In this document: piece by piece, positions 34,195 to 42,138 of the stretch | How the letters are laid out: the number at the start of each line of letters is the position of its first letter | Position numbering within the stretch: position 1 is the stretch's first letter | Source of the DNA: an uncultured Oscillospiraceae bacterium | Lineage (GTDB): Bacteria; Bacillota; Clostridia; Oscillospirales; Oscillospiraceae | Reading direction: 5' to 3' | Length of the DNA: 59,422 nt | NCBI GenBank assembly: GCA_947629795.1 | Contig: CANRFC010000014.1 | Span: forward strand, 1 to 59,422 | Translations under genes and position numbers: made by a program | Notes under the pieces: model-generated | Told to the model about the DNA's origin: nothing | What the model saw: the letters and a program-made list of their open reading frames with translations, nothing else | Databases searched by the model: none

Positions 34195-35127
34195 ATGAAG
34201 GCGGCGGCCAAGGCGGTGTCGGTGATGCTCTGCCTTCTGCTCCTGCCCGGCTGCTGGGAGGGGCCCTTGCTGGAGACCGTCTCTCAGACTGCGCCCCCCT
34301 CCCCCACTGCGGGGGTCACGGCCACACCCTCACCAACGCCTGCGCCTTTGCCCACCCCGGCTCCCACTCCCTCACCCACTCCAACTCCCACGCCGGGACC
34401 CACACCCTCGCCCACCCCCCGGCCGGAGGTACACTACGAGAAGGGAAAGGACAGGCTCTACGTCTTTATGCTCCACGACGTGGTCCCCGACGGCACCCCA
34501 TGCAGTCACTGGCAGGTCACCGTCAGTGAGCTGCGGGAGCACCTCCAGTGGCTCTCTGACCACAATTACACCACCGTCCTCCCCGCCCAGCTCGCCCAGG
34601 GGGAGCCCTTGCCGGAGCGGGCGGTGATGCTCACCTTTGACGACGGATACGCCAGCAATTACTATTACGCCTATCCCCTTTTGCAGGAATTCCAGGCAAA
34701 AGCGGTGATCTCCCCTGTGGTGAGCCGGGTGGAGGCGGGAGACCCCGCCTTCCTGAGCTGGGACATGTGCCGGGAGATGATGGACTCCGGCCTGGTGGAG
34801 ATCGGCTCCCACACCTACGACAGCCATGACTATGACCGATGTGTGAAGCGCCTGGAGGGTGAGACCCAGGCCGAGTACGAGGCCAGGATCTTCCCCGACC
34901 TGGACAGGAGCATCGCCCTTTTGGAGGAAAATCTGGAGACCCAGATCAACTTCTTCGCCTATCCCAACGGTCTCACCGATCCCTGGTCCGACGCCTTCGT
35001 GGCGGAGCGCTTCCCGGTGTCGGTGACCACCACCTACGGCACGGCCCGGCTCTCCCAAGGCCTGAGCCGGCTGCCCCGGTACAATGTGAACTACAAGCAG
35101 CCCATGCGGCGCTTTTTGCCCGACTGA
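34195..35127 (+). CDS. Lipoprotein polysaccharide deacetylase (NodB domain)
   Basis: A 310-residue predicted surface enzyme. The signal peptide MKAAAKAVSVMLCLLLLPGC gives Cys20 as the lipidation site, followed by a linker of about 60 residues rich in T, P and S, then a NodB homology domain. Metal and catalytic motifs are visible: LTFDDGYASNYY (Asp pair) and IGSHTYDSHD (H-x(3)-H), with FFAYPNG later. The likely role is removal of acetyl groups from wall or capsule sugars. The ATG at 34195 follows GGAGG by 8 bases; an ATG at 34180 is possible. Unusually, it lies between the Phe T-box and pheS with no terminator or clear promoter after it. Confidence 0.85.
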   Translation: MKAAAKAVSVMLCLLLLPGCWEGPLLETVSQTAPPSPTAGVTATPSPTPAPLPTPAPTPSPTPTPTPGPTPSPTPRPEVHYEKGKDRLYVFMLHDVVPDGTPCSHWQVTVSELREHLQWLSDHNYTTVLPAQLAQGEPLPERAVMLTFDDGYASNYYYAYPLLQEFQAKAVISPVVSRVEAGDPAFLSWDMCREMMDSGLVEIGSHTYDSHDYDRCVKRLEGETQAEYEARIFPDLDRSIALLEENLETQINFFAYPNGLTDPWSDAFVAERFPVSVTTTYGTARLSQGLSRLPRYNVNYKQPMRRFLPD

Positions 35128-35171
35128 GTGAAAAACCGATCTGAGATCGAAGCAATAAAGGAGACACAGCT

Positions 35172-36197
35172 ATGAAAGAACAGTTAGCCAAGATCAAGGC
35201 CGAGGCCCTCTCGGCCCTGGAAAAGGCGGCGGACAGCGCCGCCCTGGACGAGCTCCGGGTCAAATACCTGGGCAAGAAGGGCGAGCTCACTGCCGTCCTG
35301 AAGCAGATGGGCTCCCTCTCCCCCGAAGAGCGGCCCAAGATGGGCGCCCTGGTCAACGAGGTGAAGGCCAATCTGGAAAGCGCCCTGACCCAGCAGTCCA
35401 AGCGCCTGGAGGCCGCCGCGCTGGAAGCCAAGCTGAAGCTGGAGGCGGTGGACGTCACCGTCCCCGGCAAGGAACCCAAACTGGGCCACAAGCACCCCAT
35501 GTACGTGGCCCTGGACGAGATCAAGGAGATCTTCATCGGCATGGGCTTCACCGTGCTGGACGGCCCTGAGATCGAGCTGGGGGAGCTGAACTTTGACCGG
35601 CTCAACGCCGAGCCCGGCCACCCCTCCCGGGACTGGTCGGACACCTTCTACTTTGACCAGGACGAGCGGGTGATGCTCCGCTCCCAGACCTCCCCCATGC
35701 AGGTCCGGGCCATGGACTCTATGGAGCTGCCCATCCGCATCATTGCCCCGGGCCGGGTGTACCGCAAGGACGAAGTGGACGCCACCCACTCCCCCATGTT
35801 CCACCAGGTGGAGGGCATGGTCATCGACAAGGGAGTCACTATGGCTGACCTGAAGGGCACCCTGAACCTGGTGATGGAAAAGCTCTACGGCAAGGGCACC
35901 GTCACCCGCTTCCGTCCCCACCACTTCCCCTTCACCGAGCCCTCCTGTGAGATGGACGTCCAGTGTCACAAGTGCGGCAGCGTGGGCTGCCCCACCTGCA
36001 AGGGCGAGGGCTGGATCGAGGTGCTGGGCGCCGGAATGATCCACCCCCGGGTGCTGGAGATGGCGGGCATCGACCCCGACGTATACTCCGGCTGGGCCTT
36101 CGGTATGGGACTGGAACGGATGGCCATGCGGCGGTTCAAGATCGCCGACCTGCGGCTCATCTTCGAGAACGACGTCCGGTTCCTGGAACAATTCTAA
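35172..36197 (+). CDS. pheS: Phenylalanine-tRNA ligase alpha subunit
   Basis: Catalytic subunit of the alpha2-beta2 enzyme; 341 residues. An N-terminal coiled-coil (about 1-95) is followed by the class II core with motif 1 near GPEIELGELNFD, motif 2 in RVYRKDEVDATHSPMFHQVEG (two pieces: RVYRKDEVDATHS and PMFHQVEG) and motif 3 in GWAFGMGLERMAM. Residues 265-276 form a C-x2-C-x4-C-x2-C cluster that may bind zinc, an addition seen in some lineages. The ATG at 35172 follows AAAGGAG. It is 18 bases before pheT and under the Phe T-box. Confidence 0.96.
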   Translation: MKEQLAKIKAEALSALEKAADSAALDELRVKYLGKKGELTAVLKQMGSLSPEERPKMGALVNEVKANLESALTQQSKRLEAAALEAKLKLEAVDVTVPGKEPKLGHKHPMYVALDEIKEIFIGMGFTVLDGPEIELGELNFDRLNAEPGHPSRDWSDTFYFDQDERVMLRSQTSPMQVRAMDSMELPIRIIAPGRVYRKDEVDATHSPMFHQVEGMVIDKGVTMADLKGTLNLVMEKLYGKGTVTRFRPHHFPFTEPSCEMDVQCHKCGSVGCPTCKGEGWIEVLGAGMIHPRVLEMAGIDPDVYSGWAFGMGLERMAMRRFKIADLRLIFENDVRFLEQF

Positions 36198-36215
36198 AAA
36201 AGGAGGCTGTGTAAA

Positions 36216-38933
36216 ATGAATCTTTCCCGTGAATGGCTCAATGAATTTGTCAAAGTCGACGCCTCCGCCAAGGAATTTGCCGAGGCCATGACCCTCTCCG
36301 GGTCCAAGGTGGAGACCACCACCGACCTGGGAGCGGAAATCTCTAACGTGGTGGTAGGCCGCATCCTGTCCATGGAGCGCCACCCCGATTCCGACCACAT
36401 GTGGGTGTGCCAGCTGGATGTGGGCAAAGATGAACCGGTGCAGATCGTCACCGGGGCCTGGAACATCCATGTGGGCGACCTGGTGCCTGTGGCCCTCCAC
36501 AACTCCACCTTGCCCGGCGGGGTGAAGATCACCAAGGGTAAGCTGCGGGGCGTGCCCTCCAACGGCATGCTCTGCTCCCTGAAGGAGCTGGGCCTGGACG
36601 AGCGGGACTTCCCCTACGGGGTCATCACTGCCGCCGCCTTGCTCAACGACTATCACCCCATCGACCCGGCCAAACCCTCCATTCCGGCAGACATCAAACC
36701 GGGAGGCAAAATTTTCGGGCCGGTGGTGTGTGCTGAGGTACTGGAAGATGGCTGGCCGCAGCCCGACGGCCATGTCCACACCTGTCTGATGGTAACGGAC
36801 TACACCGTCCTGCCGAATACCAACTGTGCCAACCTGCACACAGGCGACCTGGTAGCCTACAACACAAAGACCAATACCATCTGCACCCTGGCCGACCTCC
36901 ACGCCGAGCAGAAGGAGTTCCCCCACTGCATTCCCGACGGCATCTTTGTCCTCCAGGAGGAGTGCAAGCCGGGAGACGACATCAAGAGCGTCGTCGGCCT
37001 GGACGACCAGGTGGTGGAGTTTGAGATCACCCCCAACCGCCCCGACTGCCTGAGCGTCATCGGCCTGGCCCGGGAGGCCGCCGCCACCTTCCACGCCCCC
37101 CTGTTCCTCCACACCCCCGTGGTCAAGGGCGGGGCTGAGGGCGTGCTGACCGAGCTGCTGGACGTGGAGACCCCGGCGGCCGACCTGGTGCCCCGGTACA
37201 CTGCCCGGATGGTCCGCAACGTAAAAATCGCCCCCTCCCCCAAGTGGATGCGCCGCCGGCTGCGGGCCATGGGCGTGCGGCCCATCAACAACATCGTGGA
37301 TATCACCAACTACGTGATGCTGGAATACGGCCAGCCCATGCACGCCTTCGACTACCGCTACGTGAAGGGCGGCAAGATCATCGTCCGCCGGGCTCAGGAG
37401 GGCGAGAAGCTCACCACCCTGGATGGCAAGGAGCACACCCTGAACGCCAACCATCTGGTCATCGCCGATGAGACCCGGGCTGTGGGCCTGGCGGGCATTA
37501 TGGGCAGCCTGAACTCCGAGATCGTCGCCGACACCGCCGACGTGGTCTTCGAGTCCGCCTGCTTCGACGGCACCTGTATCCGCAAGGGGGCTCTGGCCCT
37601 GGGCATGCGGACGGAAGCCTCCGCCAAGTTCGAGAAGGGCCTGGACCCCATGAACACCCTCCCCGCTGTGGACCGGGCCTGCGAGCTGGTGGAGATGCTG
37701 GGGGCCGGCGAGGTGGTGGACGGTGTCATCGACATCCTCAACCACGTGCCCGACCCCACTGTGCTCACTGTGGAGCCGGATAAGATCAACGCCCTGCTGG
37801 GCACCGACATTTCCGGAGCCGAGATGTTCAAGATCTTCGAGATGCTGGAGTTCACCAATCCCGACGACGTCACCGACGAGAGCCTGAAGAGCTTCCCCGT
37901 CACCGTCCCCTCCTACCGGGGCGACGTGAAGCGGATGGCCGACCTGGCCGAGGAGGTGGCCCGGTTCTACGGCTACAACAACATCCCCACCACCCTCATG
38001 CGGGGCCAGACTACCCAGGGAGGCTGGTCCCCCGCCCAGCAGGTGGAGAACTCCCTGGGAGCGGTGTGCCGCGCCTGCGGGTACGACGAGATCATCACCT
38101 ACTCCTTCATCTCCCCCACCTACTACGACAAGATCCGGATGCCCGAGGATTCCCTGGACCGCAAGAGCTTCAAGATCCTCAATCCCTTGGGCGAGGACAC
38201 CTCCATCATGCGCACCACCACCCTGCCCTCCATGCTGGAGATCCTGACCCGGAACTACAACTACCGCAACAAGGCGGCCAAGCTCTACGAGCTGGGGCGG
38301 ATCTACCATATGGGCGGCGAGAACGGTCTGGCGGTGGAATCCAAGGTCCTCACTCTGGGCGCCTACGGCCCCGATATGGACTTCTACGCCATGAAGGGGA
38401 CCGTCCAGGCCATTCTGGACGACCTGCGGGCCAGCGACATCCACTTTGAGCCCTGTACCGACAACCCCTCCTACCACCCCGGCCGCTGCGCCTGGGTCTA
38501 CGCCGGCAGCGACATCGTGGGCGTGTTCGGCCAGATCCACCCCCTGGTGGCCCAGAACTACGGCGTGGACGCCCCCTTCTGCTGTGCCGAGCTCTCCTTC
38601 GACGAGCTGATGCTGGCCAAGGGAGCCGACCCCGAGTACGTCCCTCTGCCCAAGTTCCCCTCGGTGACCCGGGATATCGCCGTGGTCTGCGACGAGGCCA
38701 CCACTGTGGGTGCCCTGGAGGAGGCCATCCGCAAGGGGGCCAAGGGCCTGCTGAAGGAGGTCTCCCTGTTCGACATCTACCGGGGCAAGGGAATTGCCGA
38801 GGGCAAAAAGAGCGTGGCCTTCAACCTCATTCTCCGTTCCGACGACCGCTCCCTCACCGCGGAGGAGGCCGACGAGGACGTAAAGAGCATCCTGGAGACC
38901 CTGAAGAGGGACCTGGACGCCGTACTTCGGTAA
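36216..38933 (+). CDS. pheT: Phenylalanine-tRNA ligase beta subunit with an extra insertion
   Basis: 905 residues, about 100 more than the usual 790-810. Domains: the N-terminal EMAP-type tRNA-binding fold (residues 40-150, GRILSMERHPDSDHMWVC), the B3/B4 editing domain, the B5 domain, the class-II-like domain and the C-terminal anticodon-binding FDX-ACB domain (KFPSVTRDIAVVC). The extra part is at about 132-238, between GLDERDFPYG and EFPHCIPDGIF, where other PheT proteins run straight through; its composition is less GC-rich than the flanks. The ATG at 36216 follows AAGGAGG. The reading frame is intact, so the insertion is probably tolerated. Confidence 0.95.
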   Translation: MNLSREWLNEFVKVDASAKEFAEAMTLSGSKVETTTDLGAEISNVVVGRILSMERHPDSDHMWVCQLDVGKDEPVQIVTGAWNIHVGDLVPVALHNSTLPGGVKITKGKLRGVPSNGMLCSLKELGLDERDFPYGVITAAALLNDYHPIDPAKPSIPADIKPGGKIFGPVVCAEVLEDGWPQPDGHVHTCLMVTDYTVLPNTNCANLHTGDLVAYNTKTNTICTLADLHAEQKEFPHCIPDGIFVLQEECKPGDDIKSVVGLDDQVVEFEITPNRPDCLSVIGLAREAAATFHAPLFLHTPVVKGGAEGVLTELLDVETPAADLVPRYTARMVRNVKIAPSPKWMRRRLRAMGVRPINNIVDITNYVMLEYGQPMHAFDYRYVKGGKIIVRRAQEGEKLTTLDGKEHTLNANHLVIADETRAVGLAGIMGSLNSEIVADTADVVFESACFDGTCIRKGALALGMRTEASAKFEKGLDPMNTLPAVDRACELVEMLGAGEVVDGVIDILNHVPDPTVLTVEPDKINALLGTDISGAEMFKIFEMLEFTNPDDVTDESLKSFPVTVPSYRGDVKRMADLAEEVARFYGYNNIPTTLMRGQTTQGGWSPAQQVENSLGAVCRACGYDEIITYSFISPTYYDKIRMPEDSLDRKSFKILNPLGEDTSIMRTTTLPSMLEILTRNYNYRNKAAKLYELGRIYHMGGENGLAVESKVLTLGAYGPDMDFYAMKGTVQAILDDLRASDIHFEPCTDNPSYHPGRCAWVYAGSDIVGVFGQIHPLVAQNYGVDAPFCCAELSFDELMLAKGADPEYVPLPKFPSVTRDIAVVCDEATTVGALEEAIRKGAKGLLKEVSLFDIYRGKGIAEGKKSVAFNLILRSDDRSLTAEEADEDVKSILETLKRDLDAVLR

Positions 38934-38987
38934 GGCCGGCAGCCCTGGCGGATAAGATAAATCTTTTGTGAATTTTCTCGTTTTCCC

Positions 38988-39016
38988 TTTACAGCGGCGG
39001 ATTTTTCGAGTATGAT
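38988..39016 (+). promoter_or_regulatory. Promoter of ireB
   Basis: -35 TTTACA (38988-38993) and -10 TATGAT (39011-39016), 17-base spacing. Confidence 0.7.
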
Positions 39017-39047
39017 GGGGATAGTATCCAAGGGGAGGAAGCCCATT

Positions 39048-39299
39048 ATGGAAGATATGGAGTTCACCAGAAAATTTACCATCAAGTACGAAAAGGACCA
39101 GGAGATCAAGGCCATCCTGACCTCGGTCTACGACTCCCTCAAGCAGAAGGGCTATGACCCCATCAACCAGATCGTGGGCTACATCCTCTCTGAGGACCCC
39201 ACCTATATCACCAACTTCAACAACGCCCGCTCCCTCATCCGCAAGCTGGACCGGGACGAGCTGCTTCAGGAGCTGGTGAAGCAGTATCTCTCCGACTGA
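39048..39299 (+). CDS. ireB: IreB family regulatory phosphoprotein
   Basis: A small (83-residue) cytoplasmic protein of the UPF0297/IreB family, known in Enterococcus as a substrate of the PASTA kinase IreK that affects cephalosporin tolerance. Typical segments are [34 protein letters not shown] and [20 protein letters not shown]. The threonines before the KF motif are candidate phosphorylation sites. The ATG at 39048 follows GGGGAGG; earlier in-frame ATGs overlap the promoter. In many Clostridia the RuvX gene yqgF follows ireB, but not here. Confidence 0.92.
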   Translation: MEDMEFTRKFTIKYEKDQEIKAILTSVYDSLKQKGYDPINQIVGYILSEDPTYITNFNNARSLIRKLDRDELLQELVKQYLSD

Positions 39300-39320
39300 C
39301 GTTCCACTCCCGTTTTCTCA

Positions 39321-39355
39321 CAGGGCGCGCCCCCCGGAGCGCGCCCTGTTCTATT
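39321..39355 (+). terminator. Terminator of ireB
   Basis: A 10-bp GC-rich stem (39321-39330 with 39339-39348) followed by the short T-rich TTCTATT. Confidence 0.65.
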
Positions 39356-39389
39356 CGCCGCCCCCGGCGGCACAGAAAGGAAGTTCCCA

Positions 39390-40601
39390 ATGAATGTCCT
39401 GGACCGTTTTTTGAAGTATGTCTCCTTCGACACCCAGTCGGACGAGACCTCCGAGACCTGCCCCTCCACCGCCAAGCAGAAGCTCCTGGGGGAGCACCTG
39501 GCCGCCGAGCTGAGCCAGATCGGTCTCCAGAACGCCCACATGGATGAGCACGGCTACGTCTATGCCTGGCTCCCCGCCACCCCCGGCTGCGAGGGCGTGC
39601 CCTGCATGGGGCTCATCGCCCACATGGACACCTCCCCCTCCGCTCCCGGCAAGGACATAAAGGCCCGGGTGTATCACTATGACGGCGGAGACATCCCCCT
39701 GAGCGACACGGTGACCATGAAGGCCAAGGATTACGACAGCCTGAAGCGCTGCGTGGGCCAGGACCTGGTCATCACCGACGGCACCACCCTCCTGGGCTCC
39801 GATGACAAGGCCGGTGTGGCCGAGATCGTCACCGCCATGGAGTACCTGGCAGCCCACCCCGAGCTCAAACACGGCCGCATCGCCGTGGGCTTCACCCCCG
39901 ACGAGGAGATCGGCCGGGGGGCCGACAGGTTTGACGTAAAGGGCTTCGGCGCCGCGGTGGCCTACACCGTGGACGGCGGCGAGCTGGGCGAGCTGGAGTA
40001 TGAGAACTTCAACGCCGCCGGGGCCAGGGTCACCATCCACGGCCTGAACATCCACCCCGGCTCGGCCAAGGACAAGATGAAGAACGCCTGCCTCATCGCC
40101 ATGGAGTTCAACGCCATGCTCCCCCCGGCGGAGATCCCCGCCCACACCGAGGGCTACGAGGGCTTCTTCCACCTCCAGCAGATGAAGGGGGACGAGACCA
40201 CCGCCGTGCTGGACTACATCGTCCGGGACCACGACATGGAGAAGTTTGAGGGCCGCAAGGCCCAGATGGAGTGCATCGCCGCCTATCTCAACGTGAAGTA
40301 CGGCGCAGGCACGGTGGAGCTGGACCTGAAGGACCAGTATTACAACATGAAGGCCCAGATCGAGCCCCACATGTACCTCATCCACCGGGCCAAGGCCGCC
40401 TTCCGCAAGGCGGGGGTGGAGCCCAAGGAGGTGGCCATCCGGGGCGGCACCGACGGCGCCCGCCTGAGTTATGAGGGTCTCCCCTGCCCCAACCTCTCCA
40501 CCGGCGGCTTCAACTTCCACGGCCCCCTGGAGTACATCCCCGTCCCCGCCCTGGGCAAGATGGTGGAGGTCCTGGTCACCCTGGTCCAGGCCGAGGGCTG
40601 A
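39390..40601 (+). CDS. pepT: Peptidase T (tripeptidase)
   Basis: Cytoplasmic zinc aminotripeptidase of 403 residues (M20 family). Metal-binding blocks: GLIAHMDTSPSAPG (His and Asp), TTLLGSDDKAGVAEI (bridging Asp), FTPDEEIGRGAD (Glu pair) and GGTDGARLS; the C-terminal STGGFNFHGPLEY holds the last His. The start MNVLDRFLKYVSFDTQS is typical, with AGAAAGGAAG upstream of the ATG at 39390. No terminator separates it from the next gene. Confidence 0.96.
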   Translation: MNVLDRFLKYVSFDTQSDETSETCPSTAKQKLLGEHLAAELSQIGLQNAHMDEHGYVYAWLPATPGCEGVPCMGLIAHMDTSPSAPGKDIKARVYHYDGGDIPLSDTVTMKAKDYDSLKRCVGQDLVITDGTTLLGSDDKAGVAEIVTAMEYLAAHPELKHGRIAVGFTPDEEIGRGADRFDVKGFGAAVAYTVDGGELGELEYENFNAAGARVTIHGLNIHPGSAKDKMKNACLIAMEFNAMLPPAEIPAHTEGYEGFFHLQQMKGDETTAVLDYIVRDHDMEKFEGRKAQMECIAAYLNVKYGAGTVELDLKDQYYNMKAQIEPHMYLIHRAKAAFRKAGVEPKEVAIRGGTDGARLSYEGLPCPNLSTGGFNFHGPLEYIPVPALGKMVEVLVTLVQAEG

Positions 40602-40668
40602 GAGCAGCGTTTTGAATAAAAATGGCGTCCATGTTTGACACCATAAAAATAGAGAGGAGATTAGAATT

Positions 40669-41460
40669 ATGGTTACCATTCCCGCCAAGGTCAAGGATCG
40701 TCTCACCTCCGGAGTCAAGAAATTCCAGCCCATCCTGAAGAAGGCTCAGGCCAAGGATATCAACGAGAGCGATACTGTCACCATTATCTCCGATATTCTC
40801 TCTGACGTCTTTGGCTATGACAAGTACACCGAGATCACCTCAGAATTTGCCATCAAAAAGACCTTCTGCGACTTGGCCATCAAACTGAATGGCTCTCCCA
40901 AGCTCCTTATTGAGGCCAAGGCCGCCGGACTGGATTTGAAGGATCAGCACATCAAGCAGGCTGTGGACTACGGTGCCAACGCCGGAATTGAGTGGGTCAT
41001 CCTCACCAATGGCGTCAATTGGAAGGTCTACAACATCTCCTTTGGAAAACCGGTCAACGCCGAGCTGGTCTATGACTTTAATTTTACGGAGCTCAATCCA
41101 AAAAAGCAGAATGAGCTGGAGATGATTTACTACCTCTCCCGGGAGGCCATGACCAAAGGCAATAAGACCTATCTGGATGAGTTCCACGCTCAGCAGCAGA
41201 TAGTAAACAAGACCACCATCGCTCAAATCCTCCTTTCTGACCCCGTGCTGGACACAGTCAAGAGAATGCTCCGCAAATTATCCACCGATCTTAAGGTGTC
41301 CAACGATGAGATTAGCCACATCATTTCCGACGAGATTATTAAGCGTGACGTACTGGACGATGAACGTATGGGCGACGCAAAAAAGAAAGTTGCAAAGGCC
41401 CTGAAGCCCACTGTCAAAGCCGAGAAACCCGCCAAAGATGCCGCACCTGTTGGGCAGTAA
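40669..41460 (+). CDS. Stand-alone HsdR-N-type (PD-(D/E)xK) nuclease-fold protein
   Basis: A 263-residue protein matching the N-terminal nuclease domain of type I restriction enzymes (HSDR_N type). The active-site pattern is visible: acidic residue near TSEF (Glu59), Asp68 in CDLAIK, and Glu82-x-Lys84 in LLIEAKA, followed by IKQAVDYGANAG and WVILTNGVNWKVY. The last 100 residues are helical and end in a lysine/alanine-rich tail. No helicase domain and no HsdM or HsdS gene is near. Base and codon use are less GC-rich than the neighbours, which suggests transfer. The ATG at 40669 follows GAGGAG. The role is unknown; DNA or RNA cleavage is possible. Confidence 0.75.
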   Translation: MVTIPAKVKDRLTSGVKKFQPILKKAQAKDINESDTVTIISDILSDVFGYDKYTEITSEFAIKKTFCDLAIKLNGSPKLLIEAKAAGLDLKDQHIKQAVDYGANAGIEWVILTNGVNWKVYNISFGKPVNAELVYDFNFTELNPKKQNELEMIYYLSREAMTKGNKTYLDEFHAQQQIVNKTTIAQILLSDPVLDTVKRMLRKLSTDLKVSNDEISHIISDEIIKRDVLDDERMGDAKKKVAKALKPTVKAEKPAKDAAPVGQ

Positions 41461-41535
41461 ATAGAAGCTAACATTGGAAAATGTGTACTTTAGTGTACAC
41501 TCATCCAAAGCGAATGCCTCACATTTGGATATAGC

Positions 41536-41569
41536 AAAAGCCCCGGAGCCTTACAGCTCCGGGGCTTTT
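41536..41569. terminator. Bidirectional terminator between the nuclease-fold gene and tRNA-Arg
   Basis: A 14-bp perfect stem (41536-41549 with 41556-41569), loop of six, with A and T runs at the ends. It can end both the rightward gene and the leftward tRNA. Confidence 0.88.
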
Positions 41570-41573
41570 ATCT

Positions 41574-41650
41574 TGGTACGGCTGAAGGGACTCGAACCCC
41601 CGACCTACTGGTTCGTAGCCAGTCACTCTATCCAGCTGAGCTACAGCCGC
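41574..41650 (-). tRNA. tRNA-Arg (anticodon ACG)
   Basis: On the minus strand a full cloverleaf reads from GCGGCTGTAGCTCAG to an encoded CCA. The anticodon stem ACTGG/CCAGT encloses CTACGAA, giving anticodon ACG; the T arm holds GGTTCGAGTCC. The first acceptor pair is a G-U wobble. Confidence 0.96.
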
Positions 41651-41745
41651 ATACTGCCTCACTGACAGCTTGATTATTATAGCACTGCCCAGGCAGAAAT
41701 GCAAGCCCTTTTTTCAAAAGATGGGAGAAAGATGGGCCCCATTCC

Positions 41746-42138
41746 TCACAGCTCCTTGACATAGAAATAGTGCCCCCACTTCCCCACCGCCGGCTCCAGA
41801 GCGGCCAGGCGGCGGTAACCCAGCTTCTCATAAAAGCCGGGGGCCTGAAAGCCAAAGGTGTTCAGCTCCACCCGCTGGGCTCCCCCGGCACGGCCTCGCT
41901 CCTCTACCGCGGTCAAAAGCCTGCTGCCCAGACCCTTTCCCCGCTGACATTCCTCCACCCAAAGGCGGTCCACCATCAAAAGTGTTTCCACTCGAAACGC
42001 ATTGATGCCTCCAAGGCACCGCCCGTTTTCCTCGATCAGGCAGGACAGGTCCTCCACATCCGGAACAAAGCAGTCGTTGTACTCCCGAAGGAGGAGCTTG
42101 GGTCCCACTTCCTCCTCCGGGGCAAAGCGCAGCTCCAT
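41746..42138 (-). CDS. GNAT-family N-acetyltransferase
   Basis: A short (130 residues) acetyltransferase. The acetyl-CoA loop is in CQRGKGLGSRLLTAVEER, after the strand VDRLWVEE, and the later RVELNTFGFQAPGFYEKLGYRR is the typical GNAT strand-helix. The ATG at 42138 shares one base with the ftsK stop codon (TAATG), so it is probably co-translated with ftsK. The substrate is unknown. Confidence 0.82.
   Translation of the reverse strand: MELRFAPEEEVGPKLLLREYNDCFVPDVEDLSCLIEENGRCLGGINAFRVETLLMVDRLWVEECQRGKGLGSRLLTAVEERGRAGGAQRVELNTFGFQAPGFYEKLGYRRLAALEPAVGKWGHYFYVKEL

Noticed and set aside
34195-34440. PT-rich coding repeats as a tandem DNA repeat or CRISPR-like array
   Set aside because: The periodicity is the three-base coding of a T/P/S linker in a lipoprotein, without regular spacers; the same holds for 49450-49570.
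35184-38540. Open frame of about 1118 codons on the minus strand opposite pheST
   Set aside because: Antisense shadow of pheS and pheT; runs through both genes and has no recognisable domain.
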